Assembly (NCBI RefSeq): GCF_007097485.1
Contig: NZ_VKDE01000004.1
Coordinates: 186,001 to 250,000, forward strand
Origin: Carboxylicivirga sp. M1479
GTDB taxonomy: Bacteria > Bacteroidota > Bacteroidia > Bacteroidales > Marinilabiliaceae
DNA: 64,000 nucleotides
Direction: 5' to 3'
Below the pieces are notes generated by a model, which saw nothing but the letters and a program-made list of their open reading frames with translations, ran no database searches and had not been told where the DNA came from. Both the position numbers and the translations under genes were made by a program. The first letter of the stretch is position 1. Every line of letters begins with the position of its first letter. Below, piece by piece: positions 16,952 to 25,518 of the stretch.

Positions 16952-18514
16952 TTAGTTTTTTAGTCCAAGTTCCAATTCTAAATAGTCATACACTGGGTTA
17001 AAGTATTCGGCTGCCTTTTCGTGCACGCCATCAAAACCCTTACCGCCGTGCTTAGGACGACTTACTTCGGCAAACATCTTTTGCTCAATGGAGTCAAACA
17101 GCCCTTTTTCATTGATGTTTTCCATAAATTCAATGGTTTCATCCAATACATTTTGAGCCCTTGTTTGCATAATGCCACCTTTCTTAAACTCAATGTCGTT
17201 GGCAAAATCCTTGGTGTTGTTAAGGATGTAACGCGCATTTTCAACGGCCAAAAAGCGATCTTGCATAAAAGGGGTATGAATGGCTTCGGTAAGCATGCCC
17301 AGTAGTAAAATGCCCTGGTTGGTACTTTTGGCAATGAAGTTAAACATCGCATTCATAATGTAGCCTTTGAAAATATCGCCTGTCATGTATTTGGTTGGAG
17401 GCATATATTTTAATGGTGCTTCAGGAAAAAGCTCACGGGCCATTTGAGCCTGTGCCATCTCATATAAAAAGCCATTTTCAATTTTTGGATCCATTTCAAA
17501 GGCATGGCCTAAGCCCATTAATTTAGCAGGCAAACCAGAGTCGTAGGCAAACTGCTCGTTGATAAACTGCGAGGCTGTTACTGTGTAGGCTTTCTCGTAG
17601 GCATCCGATGTGGTCAGGTAGTTATCCTCCCCCGAGTTAATGGTTATCTCGGCAAAGGCATTAATCATGCGCGAGAATTTTTGATCGACAAAGGTGCGAT
17701 ACATGTTAATGTCGCGGAACAGAACACCATACATCGAATCATTCAGCATCATGTCTAAACGCTCAATGGCCCCCATTGCCGCTATCTCAGGCATGCACAA
17801 ACCCGAACAGTAATTAACCAGTCGTATGTATTTACCAATTTCATTGCCTGTTTCATCCAGTGCCTTGCGCATTATTTTAAAGTTCTCCTGCGTGGCATAA
17901 GTGCCGCCAAAACCTTCGGTAGTTGCGCCGTATGGTACAAAGTCAAGTAAGCTTTGCCCCGTAGTTCTAATCACAGCAATAACATCGGCTCCTTGTCGGG
18001 CTGCTGCTTGTGCCTGCTGCACATCTTCGTAAATATTACCAGTGGCAACAATTAAATAGAGTAGGGGGGCATTTTCCTTTTCTTTGTGCTCGCTTATTTT
18101 TGAGGTGCGATAGGCTACATTACCTTTTACACGATGTGAAAAGCCAGCCACCAGCTCTTTGGCCTTCTCCTGAATAAGAGACATGTCGGTTAATTCGAGC
18201 TTGGCAATATCTAAACCCTTGGCTATTTCTGCATTCAACTGCTCAACCGATAGGTTTTTGCGGATAAGGGCATTGATGTAATATTTTGAAGCACCATATT
18301 GAATGTCACTTCCCAAGGCATTAACAATGGCATTAGGAACGGGTACATCGTCGGGTGTAACGCCGTCGGCTCCCAGCATACGCAGGGTGGCACGTTCAAT
18401 GGCCACAGTGGTGTGCTGTTTGATGTAAGCATTAACTGGTTGTGTAATTTCTTTCGAAAGCGCACGAGCCCTGTCAATTTTACTCTGATCCAGATTTAGT
18501 TTCGTTTGACTCAT
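16952..18514 (-). CDS. kamD: Lysine 5,6-aminomutase alpha subunit
   Basis: A 520-aa protein, the usual length for the TIM-barrel alpha subunit. It begins with the typical LDQSKIDRARALSKEITQPVNAYI-type segment; later regions such as RTTGQSLLDFVPYGATTEGFGGTYATQENF and GLGHAFEMDPKIENGF are conserved in the family. The barrel binds PLP and the substrate and receives the B12 domain from KamE. The enzyme converts beta-lysine to 3,5-diaminohexanoate. The gene starts 1 nt after kamC and ends 4 nt before kamE. The enzyme is known to inactivate itself during turnover, which explains the neighbouring reactivase genes. Confidence 0.96.
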   Translation of the reverse strand: MSQTKLNLDQSKIDRARALSKEITQPVNAYIKQHTTVAIERATLRMLGADGVTPDDVPVPNAIVNALGSDIQYGASKYYINALIRKNLSVEQLNAEIAKGLDIAKLELTDMSLIQEKAKELVAGFSHRVKGNVAYRTSKISEHKEKENAPLLYLIVATGNIYEDVQQAQAAARQGADVIAVIRTTGQSLLDFVPYGATTEGFGGTYATQENFKIMRKALDETGNEIGKYIRLVNYCSGLCMPEIAAMGAIERLDMMLNDSMYGVLFRDINMYRTFVDQKFSRMINAFAEITINSGEDNYLTTSDAYEKAYTVTASQFINEQFAYDSGLPAKLMGLGHAFEMDPKIENGFLYEMAQAQMARELFPEAPLKYMPPTKYMTGDIFKGYIMNAMFNFIAKSTNQGILLLGMLTEAIHTPFMQDRFLAVENARYILNNTKDFANDIEFKKGGIMQTRAQNVLDETIEFMENINEKGLFDSIEQKMFAEVSRPKHGGKGFDGVHEKAAEYFNPVYDYLELELGLKN

Positions 18515-18515
18515 A

Positions 18516-20096
18516 TTATTTGTCTAAATAGTCGTTAGCATAATCAATTATTTCGGCTTGTAAGCCAAGCATGTTGGCAATTGTTAAGGCGTCGTGTGAA
18601 TGGTTAACGCCTTCATCTGGCTTAAGCTCGTATTGCATGTAGGCGTTTATCTGCCTTATTTTATCGTTTATATCACTGGTCTGTTCGTGGCAATGCCTCT
18701 GAAAGGCCTCCTTGTCTAAACCCCGCATGCGGTATTTTATCACTCCATCAAGATGAGGTATGTTAATGAAGTGGGTTGAGAAGAAACCTGTGATAAGTGG
18801 TTGCTGACTGATGAATTTTAATACCGCCACCAGAATAGCTTTGGCTTCGGTGGCATTTGTTGTTTTGGCTAATTCATCAACCAACAATAGGCGCGACTGC
18901 CCCTTTGTTAAACCCGCGCTTAGTTGATGAATCTCCTGGCCGAAAGAACTCAAGCCTTCGATCGCTGCCTTGTCTGTTGTGCCTAATACCTGTATTTCGT
19001 CGAATAGCTTGGTAGCATAGGCTTGAGCTGGCACTCTAAAACCCATTTGTGTGAGTAACTGCAAAAACGCAATGGTTTTAAAAAGTACCGTTTTACCACC
19101 CATGTTAGAGCCAGATAGTAAAATGGCATTGCTGCCGAAGCTTGCACGTAAAGGTGTGTAGCGTAAGTCTTTTTGTTGATGCCTCTCAAAAAGTGGGTAA
19201 TAAATGCCCTCATCAACCACTATGGTTTCGGCACGGTAATTAGGTTTAAGCAGTTGAAGTTGAACGGATAATTGAGCCATGGCCAAATGAACATCCAGTT
19301 GTGTAATGGTGTCAATATCCTTCAGTAGTTGTGGAGCCTGTTTTCTCACTGCCTCCGATATGCTTTTGAGTACACGTTTTTCAATTTCCGACTCTTCATT
19401 TAATAGTTGTTCTTTAAGCATTTGAGCATCCATGTAGGTTTTGTCAAATGCTACCCTTAGCTTAATTAGCTTCGAATCGTATAATTCAGCTAACAATAAT
19501 GGTGAGCCGTTAGCAGGTAGTTGCTTTTTATCCACCAGTATAAAATCACGATTGGAAAAGTCAAAGCCCAGTTTGTCCAGAAGCTGTTTGTGAGCTTCAA
19601 TGCGTAAATTATTAATCGTTTGATCGGCCTGACAAATTTGCTCCCTTACCTTTTGTAGTTGTGGATCAAAGGCCGACGAAAGATGAAAACTCTCCGTTTT
19701 GTCATCATCGGGCATTAAGATGTTCAACAGGCTATGGGTTTGAAAAGCAATGCTAGCGCTTTTTGCAATGTCAATGGGTAGGTACTGTTCAATGGCTTTT
19801 GTGTGGATAAGAAATTTTTTAATGAGTTGCAGATCTGCAATGTCATAATCCTTTTTATCCAAGGTGTTCAGTTTGTCGATGCGGCTGAGGTGGTGTACCA
19901 CCTTTAAGGTACTGTTTTGGTGTTCGTTTATAAAATTGATCCAAGTATCAACCGACTGATGGATGGCATCCAAATCATCAGCCTGCTTATAAAATGGCAT
20001 GGATTCCTTATGGGCATAACCATAGGGCGTTAAAGGCTTGTACTTATCGTAGAAGCTTTTAAAATCGCAGAACTGTATGGCTTTATTGATGCACAT
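18516..20096 (-). CDS. kamC: Lysine 5,6-aminomutase reactivase ATPase, MutS-like
   Basis: A 526-aa protein with a C-terminal MutS-family ATPase domain. Walker A is LLSGSNMGGKTVLFKT near residue 330 and Walker B is RLLLVDELAKTTNATEAKAI, followed by the FFSTHF switch region. The mismatch-recognition and connector domains of true MutS are absent. From memory, this MutS-like protein with KamB is annotated in lysine fermenters as the ATP-dependent factor that exchanges damaged cobalamin in the aminomutase. Its location, overlapping kamB by 14 nt and directly abutting kamD, supports that role over DNA repair. The exact mechanism is inferred. Confidence 0.85.
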   Translation of the reverse strand: MCINKAIQFCDFKSFYDKYKPLTPYGYAHKESMPFYKQADDLDAIHQSVDTWINFINEHQNSTLKVVHHLSRIDKLNTLDKKDYDIADLQLIKKFLIHTKAIEQYLPIDIAKSASIAFQTHSLLNILMPDDDKTESFHLSSAFDPQLQKVREQICQADQTINNLRIEAHKQLLDKLGFDFSNRDFILVDKKQLPANGSPLLLAELYDSKLIKLRVAFDKTYMDAQMLKEQLLNEESEIEKRVLKSISEAVRKQAPQLLKDIDTITQLDVHLAMAQLSVQLQLLKPNYRAETIVVDEGIYYPLFERHQQKDLRYTPLRASFGSNAILLSGSNMGGKTVLFKTIAFLQLLTQMGFRVPAQAYATKLFDEIQVLGTTDKAAIEGLSSFGQEIHQLSAGLTKGQSRLLLVDELAKTTNATEAKAILVAVLKFISQQPLITGFFSTHFINIPHLDGVIKYRMRGLDKEAFQRHCHEQTSDINDKIRQINAYMQYELKPDEGVNHSHDALTIANMLGLQAEIIDYANDYLDK

Positions 20097-20946
20097 AGGG
20101 GTTGTAAATTATCTTTGTTTGGATGTTTTTTGATTGAAGCATTGCCTTAATCGCTTCCAGAGCAATGTCTTTTGTAATTATCACAAAACCTTTTAGTTTA
20201 ATGGATTGCTTTACACGGATGTTTGAGTTTTTCATTAATTGAGCAAGCTGCTGGTAGCTCAAAAACACTGAGCTTAGGTCATTAATTAAAATGCCTTCGC
20301 ACTGCTTTGGTAATTGACTTAGTTTGGCCTTGGTAAGCGCTCCTTCGAGCGGATGAAGTTGTTCTGCAGCCTGCATTGTCTTTAGTTGGCTGCTGAGTGT
20401 CAATAGCTGCATTTGCTCCACTGCTTTTGTGAGGTTGCGTCTATCAATATTCATCACATAATAAAAACCACTTTGTTCCACTGCACTAACTGGTGTTAAG
20501 CGGCTCGCTGCCCCATCGAAAACAATGGTTTTGTATTGCAACTCATCCTTCAGATGCTTAATCACCATTTGTAATTGTTCGTTGTGTTCCGGGCCAATTA
20601 ACTCAACGCGCCCGCCACGTAGTGTTTTAGCAATAACTAATTGCCCAAGGGGGGTGTTAATAGGTAAAGCTTTTTCAATGCTAAATAAGCCATCGCTCTT
20701 TTTAATCATGGCCAGGCTGGTTACTATGCCGTCGCCTTTATGAGCATACACCCTTGGTTTTGTTCGCCCATCAATCTGATCGTGGCTTTCGCCATCGACA
20801 CCAATGCTACCGAAAGCAGGCGATTCAACCTGCCTAATCTGGTTCAAAACCCAGTTAAGGAAGGTTGTTTTACCCGCATGCTTCCGGTTTCCCATCACAA
20901 ACGTGGTGTTATTTAAGAACTGGTATGTGAGTTGCTGCGTCTGCAT
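20083..20946 (-). CDS. kamB: Lysine 5,6-aminomutase reactivase subunit, P-loop protein
   Basis: A 287-aa protein. Near the N-terminus a Walker A motif, GNRKHAGKTTFLNW, starts near residue 19. A following GSIGVDGESHDQIDGRTKPRVYAHKGDGIVT segment is probably the switch region. No transmembrane segment or signal is seen. KamB-type proteins always accompany the MutS-like KamC in lysine and ornithine aminomutase operons and are thought to assist reactivation of the B12 enzyme. The stop overlaps the kamC start by 14 nt, which suggests translational coupling. The 258-nt gap upstream contains two palindromes, so a second transcription start before kamB is possible. Confidence 0.8.
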   Translation of the reverse strand: MQTQQLTYQFLNNTTFVMGNRKHAGKTTFLNWVLNQIRQVESPAFGSIGVDGESHDQIDGRTKPRVYAHKGDGIVTSLAMIKKSDGLFSIEKALPINTPLGQLVIAKTLRGGRVELIGPEHNEQLQMVIKHLKDELQYKTIVFDGAASRLTPVSAVEQSGFYYVMNIDRRNLTKAVEQMQLLTLSSQLKTMQAAEQLHPLEGALTKAKLSQLPKQCEGILINDLSSVFLSYQQLAQLMKNSNIRVKQSIKLKGFVIITKDIALEAIKAMLQSKNIQTKIIYNPYVHQ

Positions 20947-20978
20947 GGTGTTTTAAATAAACAGTAGGCTAAAAAGTA

Positions 20979-21014
20979 TACGAAGCTTCGTAAATGGATA
21001 GAAGATCGTCTATC
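20979..21014 (-). promoter_or_regulatory. Tandem palindromes upstream of kamB
   Basis: TACGAAGCTTCGTA (20979-20992) is a perfect 14-bp palindrome. Four bases further, GATAGA and TCTATC (20997-21014, 18 bp) form a second palindrome with 16 of 18 matching positions. Both lie in the AT-rich 258-nt gap between kamA and kamB, 33-68 nt upstream of the kamB start, where an operator would sit. No clear TAnnTTTG box was found nearby. The rest of the gap shows nothing. Confidence 0.35.
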
Positions 21015-21204
21015 TTATTAGATGATGTATAATTCTTTAATTGACCTGAATTTATCATTTAATTAACTGTATTACTCTTTTCTAGTTGTTTAAAATTCTA
21101 TTAATTAAATAGAATAATCTTACATATACTTTAAATAATCTTGTATCTAAATGTTGTTATCTTTTAATAAAATGTAACATCACACTAGTATAATAGATAA
21201 GGGT

Positions 21205-22488
21205 TTAGTGTTTGTCGTTGCCATTGGTTCTAATTTCGCGACGTAACGATTGTGGTTTGATGGTTCCACCTTCATTTAAGAGTTTTGCTACACCATCTTT
21301 AGCAACTAAAGATTCATCACTACAGTAATCACAATCCTTATAGCTATGTCCTTGGTAGTCCGATGGCTGTGTATAGCTTGTTATCATGCCCTCGTAATTA
21401 CGTAAAACAACCCGCTTCTCTGTTTGGGAGATTAAATAATCAGGCATTACAGGTATTTTTCCTCCACCGCCAGGTGCGTCTACCACAAACGTTGGCACTG
21501 CCATGCCCGAAGTGTGACCACGTAGGTTTTCAATTATCTCAATGCCTTTAGAAATGGTGGTTCTGAAGTGCGATATGCCTTCTGATAAATCACATTGGTA
21601 GATGTAATATGGCTTAACACGGATGCGCAATAAATCGTGCATCAGGGCCTTCATTATATTAGAGCAATCATTAACCCCTTTGAGTAAAACCGATTGGTTA
21701 CCCATCTGAACACCACTGTTCGCAAGCTTTTCACATGCTACACGTGCTTCTTCTGTAATTTCTTTCGGATGGTTAAAGTGTGTATTAACATATACCGGGT
21801 GATGCTTCTTTATGATGTTGCATAAATCGTCGGTGATGCGTTGCGGCAATACCACAGGCATACGACTGCCAATGCGAATAACTTCCACGTGATCTATTTT
21901 GCGCAGCTCGGTAAGGATGTAATCAATGCGACTATCGCTTAAGATGAGCGGATCGCCACCAGAAATAACCACATCGCGTATTTCTGGCGTTTTAGCAATG
22001 TATTCAAAGGCTTTCTCAAGGTGGCCACGCGCCATGTCTTCATCCATTTCGCCAACAATTCGGCGGCGCGTACAGTGGCGGCAGTACATCGAACATTCAT
22101 GAGTGACCAATAGAAGAGCTCTGTCTGGATAGCGATGTGTCAGTCCAGGAACGGGTGAATCCACATCTTCGTGCAAAGGATCGCTTAGGTCAGAATCGGC
22201 TATGTGTAATTCCTTAAGTACGGGTACCGCCAACATGCGCACCGGACAATCTCTGTCTTCCTTACTCATTAAAGCCGCATAGTACGGTGTAATGGCCATT
22301 TTAAATTTCTTCAGGGTTTTGGATAGATGGTCGTGCTCCTCTTCAGAAAGCGGAAGTACCTTTTCCAGGCTAGGCACATCGCGTATGGCATTACGCATTT
22401 GCCATTTCCAATTGTTCCAATCCTCCTCACTCACATCCTTAAATAAGGGGATATTTTTATAATCGACGTTTGAATATTTTCGTTTCAT
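21205..22488 (-). CDS. kamA: L-lysine 2,3-aminomutase
   Basis: A 427-aa radical SAM enzyme, slightly longer than the clostridial enzyme. The [4Fe-4S] motif is C132-x3-C136-x2-C139 in ECSMYCRHCTRRR. The PLP lysine lies in the glycine-rich stretch DAPGGGGKIPVMPDY near residue 345, and a C-terminal CxxC (DCDYCSDE) fits the zinc site of the family. It converts L-lysine to L-beta-lysine, the first step of the pathway. Full length, the kam/kdd/kce context and the two-substrate aminomutase set argue against the shorter EpmB proteins that modify elongation factor P. Confidence 0.96.
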   Translation of the reverse strand: MKRKYSNVDYKNIPLFKDVSEEDWNNWKWQMRNAIRDVPSLEKVLPLSEEEHDHLSKTLKKFKMAITPYYAALMSKEDRDCPVRMLAVPVLKELHIADSDLSDPLHEDVDSPVPGLTHRYPDRALLLVTHECSMYCRHCTRRRIVGEMDEDMARGHLEKAFEYIAKTPEIRDVVISGGDPLILSDSRIDYILTELRKIDHVEVIRIGSRMPVVLPQRITDDLCNIIKKHHPVYVNTHFNHPKEITEEARVACEKLANSGVQMGNQSVLLKGVNDCSNIMKALMHDLLRIRVKPYYIYQCDLSEGISHFRTTISKGIEIIENLRGHTSGMAVPTFVVDAPGGGGKIPVMPDYLISQTEKRVVLRNYEGMITSYTQPSDYQGHSYKDCDYCSDESLVAKDGVAKLLNEGGTIKPQSLRREIRTNGNDKH

Positions 22489-22526
22489 TTATGTAGATTT
22501 TATATTTTAAAGCTATTGCTTAATCT

Positions 22527-22554
22527 TCGGACTTCGTGCTTCGAACCTCGGACT
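22527..22554 (-). repeat. Heptad-repeat array overlapping the kdd stop codon
   Basis: On the plus strand the units are TCGGACT, TCGTGCT, TCGAACC, TCGGACT, four perfectly phased 7-bp repeats. The last two bases lie within the kdd stop codon (22553-22555). The array ends 38 nt upstream of the kamA start. Confidence 0.7.
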
Positions 22555-23593
22555 AGGTATATAACTCCTCATATAGTTTCCTGATCTTTTCGTTCTTTCT
22601 TAAGATGTCAATGGCCATTTCGGCATGGCCGATGGCGTAGCCGTTACCAATTAGCATATCCACATCTTTGCCAACACCCTCGGCACCCAGTGCTGCTTTG
22701 GTAAACGAAGTTGCCATGCTAAAGAAATACACCGTGCCCCTGTCTTTACACATGAGGATGGAGCCCATTTCCGTATTAGGTATGTTCACATTGTTGATTA
22801 CCACATCGGCTAGTTGGCCATTGCTCAGTTTGTCAATGGTCTCGTAGCAATCAAGAGCATTTGTAGCATTTAATTTAATGGCATGATGACAAACGCCTAC
22901 TTGTTTCAGTCGTTCAATGTTTTCATCGCTATAGTCGGCACCTATCACAAGGCCTTTGTCTCCAACCATTTCCTTAGCCACTTCACAGCATAAGATGCCC
23001 GACTTACCGCCGGCACCAAGTACTACAACCGTATCTCCTTTTTTAACCAGTCGTTGTGTTTGGGCTGGAGCGCCACATACATCTAAAACTGCCAATGATA
23101 GAGTTTCAGACAGGTCATTGGGTAGCTTGGCGTATATGCCACTTTCGAATAGGATGGCTTTACCTTTTATCTTTACCTGATCAATATCTGATTTGATATC
23201 AATTATCTCTTCGATAAATAGAGGTGTTAGAGATAGAGATACCAGTGTGGCAATGCGATCTCCGGTCTTAAGGTCGATTTTACCCTCCAGTGCAGAGCCA
23301 ATTTTTTCGATGGATCCGATAAGCATACCGCCTGAGCCCGTCACTGGGTTTTTCATTTTACCCTGCTTCGATACGATATCCAGAATAATGCTTTTAATAG
23401 CACTCACATCGCCTTTGGCCTGTTCTTTTATTTGTGTGAAGCTGGCCGAGTCAATGTTTAATACATCCACATCAATCAGTATTTCGTTGTCGAAAAGCTG
23501 ACTCATGTTGTTATCAACCCGAGTAGCAGGTTGTGGTAGAACGCCTTGTGGCTCAATTACCCGGTGGGTCCCGTATTTATTACCTGTCTTCAT
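22553..23593 (-). CDS. kdd: L-erythro-3,5-diaminohexanoate dehydrogenase
   Basis: A 346-aa protein with an NAD(P)-binding Rossmann motif, VVVLGAGGKSGILCCEVAKE, near residue 190. The N-terminal GTHRVIEPQGVLPQPATRVDN region and the C-terminal MLIGNGYAIGHAEMAIDILR segment are typical of Kdd. It oxidatively deaminates 3,5-diaminohexanoate to 5-amino-3-oxohexanoate, releasing ammonia. The start at 23593 lies only about 16 nt after a strong hairpin. A heptad array overlaps its stop codon. Confidence 0.95.
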   Translation of the reverse strand: MKTGNKYGTHRVIEPQGVLPQPATRVDNNMSQLFDNEILIDVDVLNIDSASFTQIKEQAKGDVSAIKSIILDIVSKQGKMKNPVTGSGGMLIGSIEKIGSALEGKIDLKTGDRIATLVSLSLTPLFIEEIIDIKSDIDQVKIKGKAILFESGIYAKLPNDLSETLSLAVLDVCGAPAQTQRLVKKGDTVVVLGAGGKSGILCCEVAKEMVGDKGLVIGADYSDENIERLKQVGVCHHAIKLNATNALDCYETIDKLSNGQLADVVINNVNIPNTEMGSILMCKDRGTVYFFSMATSFTKAALGAEGVGKDVDMLIGNGYAIGHAEMAIDILRKNEKIRKLYEELYT

Positions 23594-23608
23594 TTTGTTT
23601 TTGTAGAT

Positions 23609-23647
23609 AAAAAGCCGATAGCAGTTAGCTGTTGGCTACCGGCTTTT
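23609..23647 (-). terminator. Terminator-like hairpin immediately before kdd
   Basis: AAAAGCCGATAGC (23610-23622) pairs with GCTACCGGCTTTT (23635-23647) with a single mismatch and a 12-nt loop. On the minus strand it is followed by TTTTTAT, and the kdd start codon lies about 16 nt downstream. It looks like an intrinsic terminator placed inside the operon, so it may act as an attenuator or partial terminator. Confidence 0.5.
23612..23646 (-). repeat. Heptad-repeat array before kdd
   Basis: On the plus strand the units are AAGCCGA, TAGCAGT, TAGCTGT, TGGCTAC and CGGCTTT, five 7-bp repeats of the pattern N-R-G-C-N-N-N. Its self-complementary ends build the hairpin annotated here. Confidence 0.6.
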
Positions 23648-23718
23648 GTTTAAGTAGTATTAATGGTCTAGTTTCGTGTGTTTTATTTAAATGCCTAGCG
23701 AATTCGCTTTTAAGTGTT

Positions 23719-23824
23719 TTAACCACCTCCCCACTCTGTGGTACTCCTCTTGGCAAGGAGGAGAGGGATGAAAAACCGTCCCCTCCTGAATTATAGGAGG
23801 GGTGCCGACAGGCGGGGTGGTTAA
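23719..23824. repeat. 106-bp inverted-repeat element between kce and kdd
   Basis: The ends TTAACCACCTCCCC (23719-23732) and GGCGGGGTGGTTAA (23811-23824) are 14-bp inverted repeats with a few mismatches. Inside are two hairpins: CCCCTCCT/AGGAGGGG (23780-23802, perfect 8-bp stem) and CTCCT/AGGAG at 23744-23763. It is far more GC-rich than its surroundings. It looks like an inserted interspersed repeat of the kind common in Bacteroidota; a second copy is not present here. Confidence 0.6.
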
Positions 23825-23849
23825 TTAGTTTTAAAAGCAATTTGCCTGA

Positions 23850-24674
23850 TTAAATGCCTTTCAATTGCAACATTTCTCTCACATCTGTTGGCGTTGCTAT
23901 TTCGTATCCCGCATCACGTGATAGTTTAGCCGTTCGTTCAACCAGTTGTGCATTGCTATCGGCTAATACCCCTTTCGAATAGTACACGTTATCTTCAAAA
24001 CCTACACGTATAAAGCCATCGCCAATGGAATAAGCACCATAATGTGCAGGTAGGCATGCGCGACCAACGCCCATTACTGTCCAGTTGGCACCTTCAGGAA
24101 TGCGGCTGACTAATAGGTTTAATAATTCAATGTCGTATGGAATCGCACCTGGTACATTCATTACAAAACCATAGTGGTATGGTGGTTTTAATAAACCCTC
24201 TTTAATTAAAATATCGGCAGCTGCAACGTGTGATATGTCAAAGCACTCTAGGGTAGGACGCACATTGTATTTGATCATTTCCTTGGCAAAACGGCGCATG
24301 GTAGGTAAGGTGTTAACGATGTACTCATCGCCAAAATTGACTGTACCACAATCTAAGGATGCCATTTCTGGCTGAATGGCTTCGATGACTGCAACGCGCT
24401 CATCATCTGTCATGCCCACAGCACCACCTGTGGTGATTTCAATTACAATGTCGCAGCGCTCACGAATTAGTCGAATGGCTTCTTTAAAAACAGCAGGGTC
24501 TTGAGTAGGTCCACCATTTTCATCGCGCACATGCAAGTGCACAATTGAGGCGCCTGCTTTATAAGCATCAAAGGTAGCATCTGCTATTTCAAGAGGTGTT
24601 AAAGGTAAGTTGGGGTTGTGCTCACGAGTGGTTTCTGCTCCACACACTGCACAAGTGATTATCATTTTTTTCAT
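23850..24674 (-). CDS. kce: 3-keto-5-aminohexanoate cleavage enzyme
   Basis: A 274-aa protein of the BKACE (DUF849) family. The HLHVRDENG motif near residues 46-54 supplies the two zinc-binding histidines. ITTGGAVGM, EMASLDCGTVNFGD and FEDNVYYSKG are further family blocks, with the last glutamate region completing the metal site. It condenses 5-amino-3-oxohexanoate with acetyl-CoA and yields acetoacetate plus L-3-aminobutyryl-CoA. The products go to the CoA-transferase and to Kat, both encoded immediately upstream in the same operon. Confidence 0.95.
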   Translation of the reverse strand: MKKMIITCAVCGAETTREHNPNLPLTPLEIADATFDAYKAGASIVHLHVRDENGGPTQDPAVFKEAIRLIRERCDIVIEITTGGAVGMTDDERVAVIEAIQPEMASLDCGTVNFGDEYIVNTLPTMRRFAKEMIKYNVRPTLECFDISHVAAADILIKEGLLKPPYHYGFVMNVPGAIPYDIELLNLLVSRIPEGANWTVMGVGRACLPAHYGAYSIGDGFIRVGFEDNVYYSKGVLADSNAQLVERTAKLSRDAGYEIATPTDVREMLQLKGI

Positions 24675-24721
24675 TTTTTCTGTTTTTGTTGATTGTTAAG
24701 GTTTAATCGGTGAAGAAGGAG

Positions 24722-25498
24722 TTATCCACGGCCAATGATGACGCCCGCGGGGTCTACTTTTTCGCGCAGTATTTTTAGTTCGTGAGCACATGGCTCTGGG
24801 GTTGTTTCGTAATTATCAGGTATAATGATGTCAAACTCGGCATTCATTTTTGCATCTTCAAGTGTTTTACCTGGATGAAGAGAAAGTAACATCATGGCTT
24901 TGCTTTCTTCGTGATAGCCGTATACACCAATGTCGGTAATTACTTTGTAAGGCCCTGTGTTGGCTGGCAAGCCAGCGTCAACTCTTGAAGTGCCACCATC
25001 TAAGAATCCCGGAGTGGTGATGAAATCGACTTTGTTAGCAAATCGTTTGGGGTTTTGCGGAGTAACTACCATGGTTCTCCAGCATAATGAAGCAAGGTCG
25101 TTTGCACCGCCACTTCCCGGGAATCGAGTGCGGGGTTTGTTATAGTCATCTCCAATTAAAGTGGAGTTCAGGTTGCCATATTTATCAATTTGTGCACCGC
25201 CTAAAAAGCAATAGTCCACCACCCCAGCCTGGCATAATTCCATTATTTCGGCCATTGATGTGGCTTTTAAACCTTTGTGTGTGGTGCGTGAGTCGCCCAC
25301 CGAAATTGGCATGGTTGGCAGAAGAGGAGCAATGCCGCCTGCTTCAAACATTATGGTTAGGTTGGGAGATTCGGTCATTTGAGCCAACATAGCGGCTGCC
25401 ACCGGAACACCAGTACCTACCACCACCATTGCACCGTCTTCGAGGTTACGTGCTGCAATGGTAATCATTAATTCCATTGGATTATATGTTGTTTCCAT
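24722..25498 (-). CDS. Acetoacetate-type CoA-transferase, subunit B
   Basis: A 258-aa protein of the family I CoA-transferase beta-subunit type. The probable catalytic glutamate is E52 in TIMFEAGGIAPLLP, and a later FLGGAQIDKYGNLNS block is typical. It is larger than the 217-220 aa AtoA/CtfB subunits and closer to glutaconate CoA-transferase B in length. In this operon the expected reaction is activation of the acetoacetate released by Kce, using an acyl-CoA donor such as acetyl-CoA or succinyl-CoA. Donor specificity cannot be read from sequence. It starts 20 nt after the A subunit. Confidence 0.85.
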   Translation of the reverse strand: METTYNPMELMITIAARNLEDGAMVVVGTGVPVAAAMLAQMTESPNLTIMFEAGGIAPLLPTMPISVGDSRTTHKGLKATSMAEIMELCQAGVVDYCFLGGAQIDKYGNLNSTLIGDDYNKPRTRFPGSGGANDLASLCWRTMVVTPQNPKRFANKVDFITTPGFLDGGTSRVDAGLPANTGPYKVITDIGVYGYHEESKAMMLLSLHPGKTLEDAKMNAEFDIIIPDNYETTPEPCAHELKILREKVDPAGVIIGRG

Positions 25499-25518
25499 CT
25501 TGTTTTGGTTTTAGAGGC

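Noticed and set aside
18516-20096. DNA mismatch repair gene mutS or mutS2
   Set aside because: Only the MutS-type ATPase domain is present, the mismatch-binding domains are missing, and the gene is locked between kamB and kamD, which points to the aminomutase reactivase.
23625-23840. 71-codon frame in the kce-kdd gap
   Set aside because: It runs through the inverted-repeat element and the heptad hairpin, so its codons are explained by repeat DNA.
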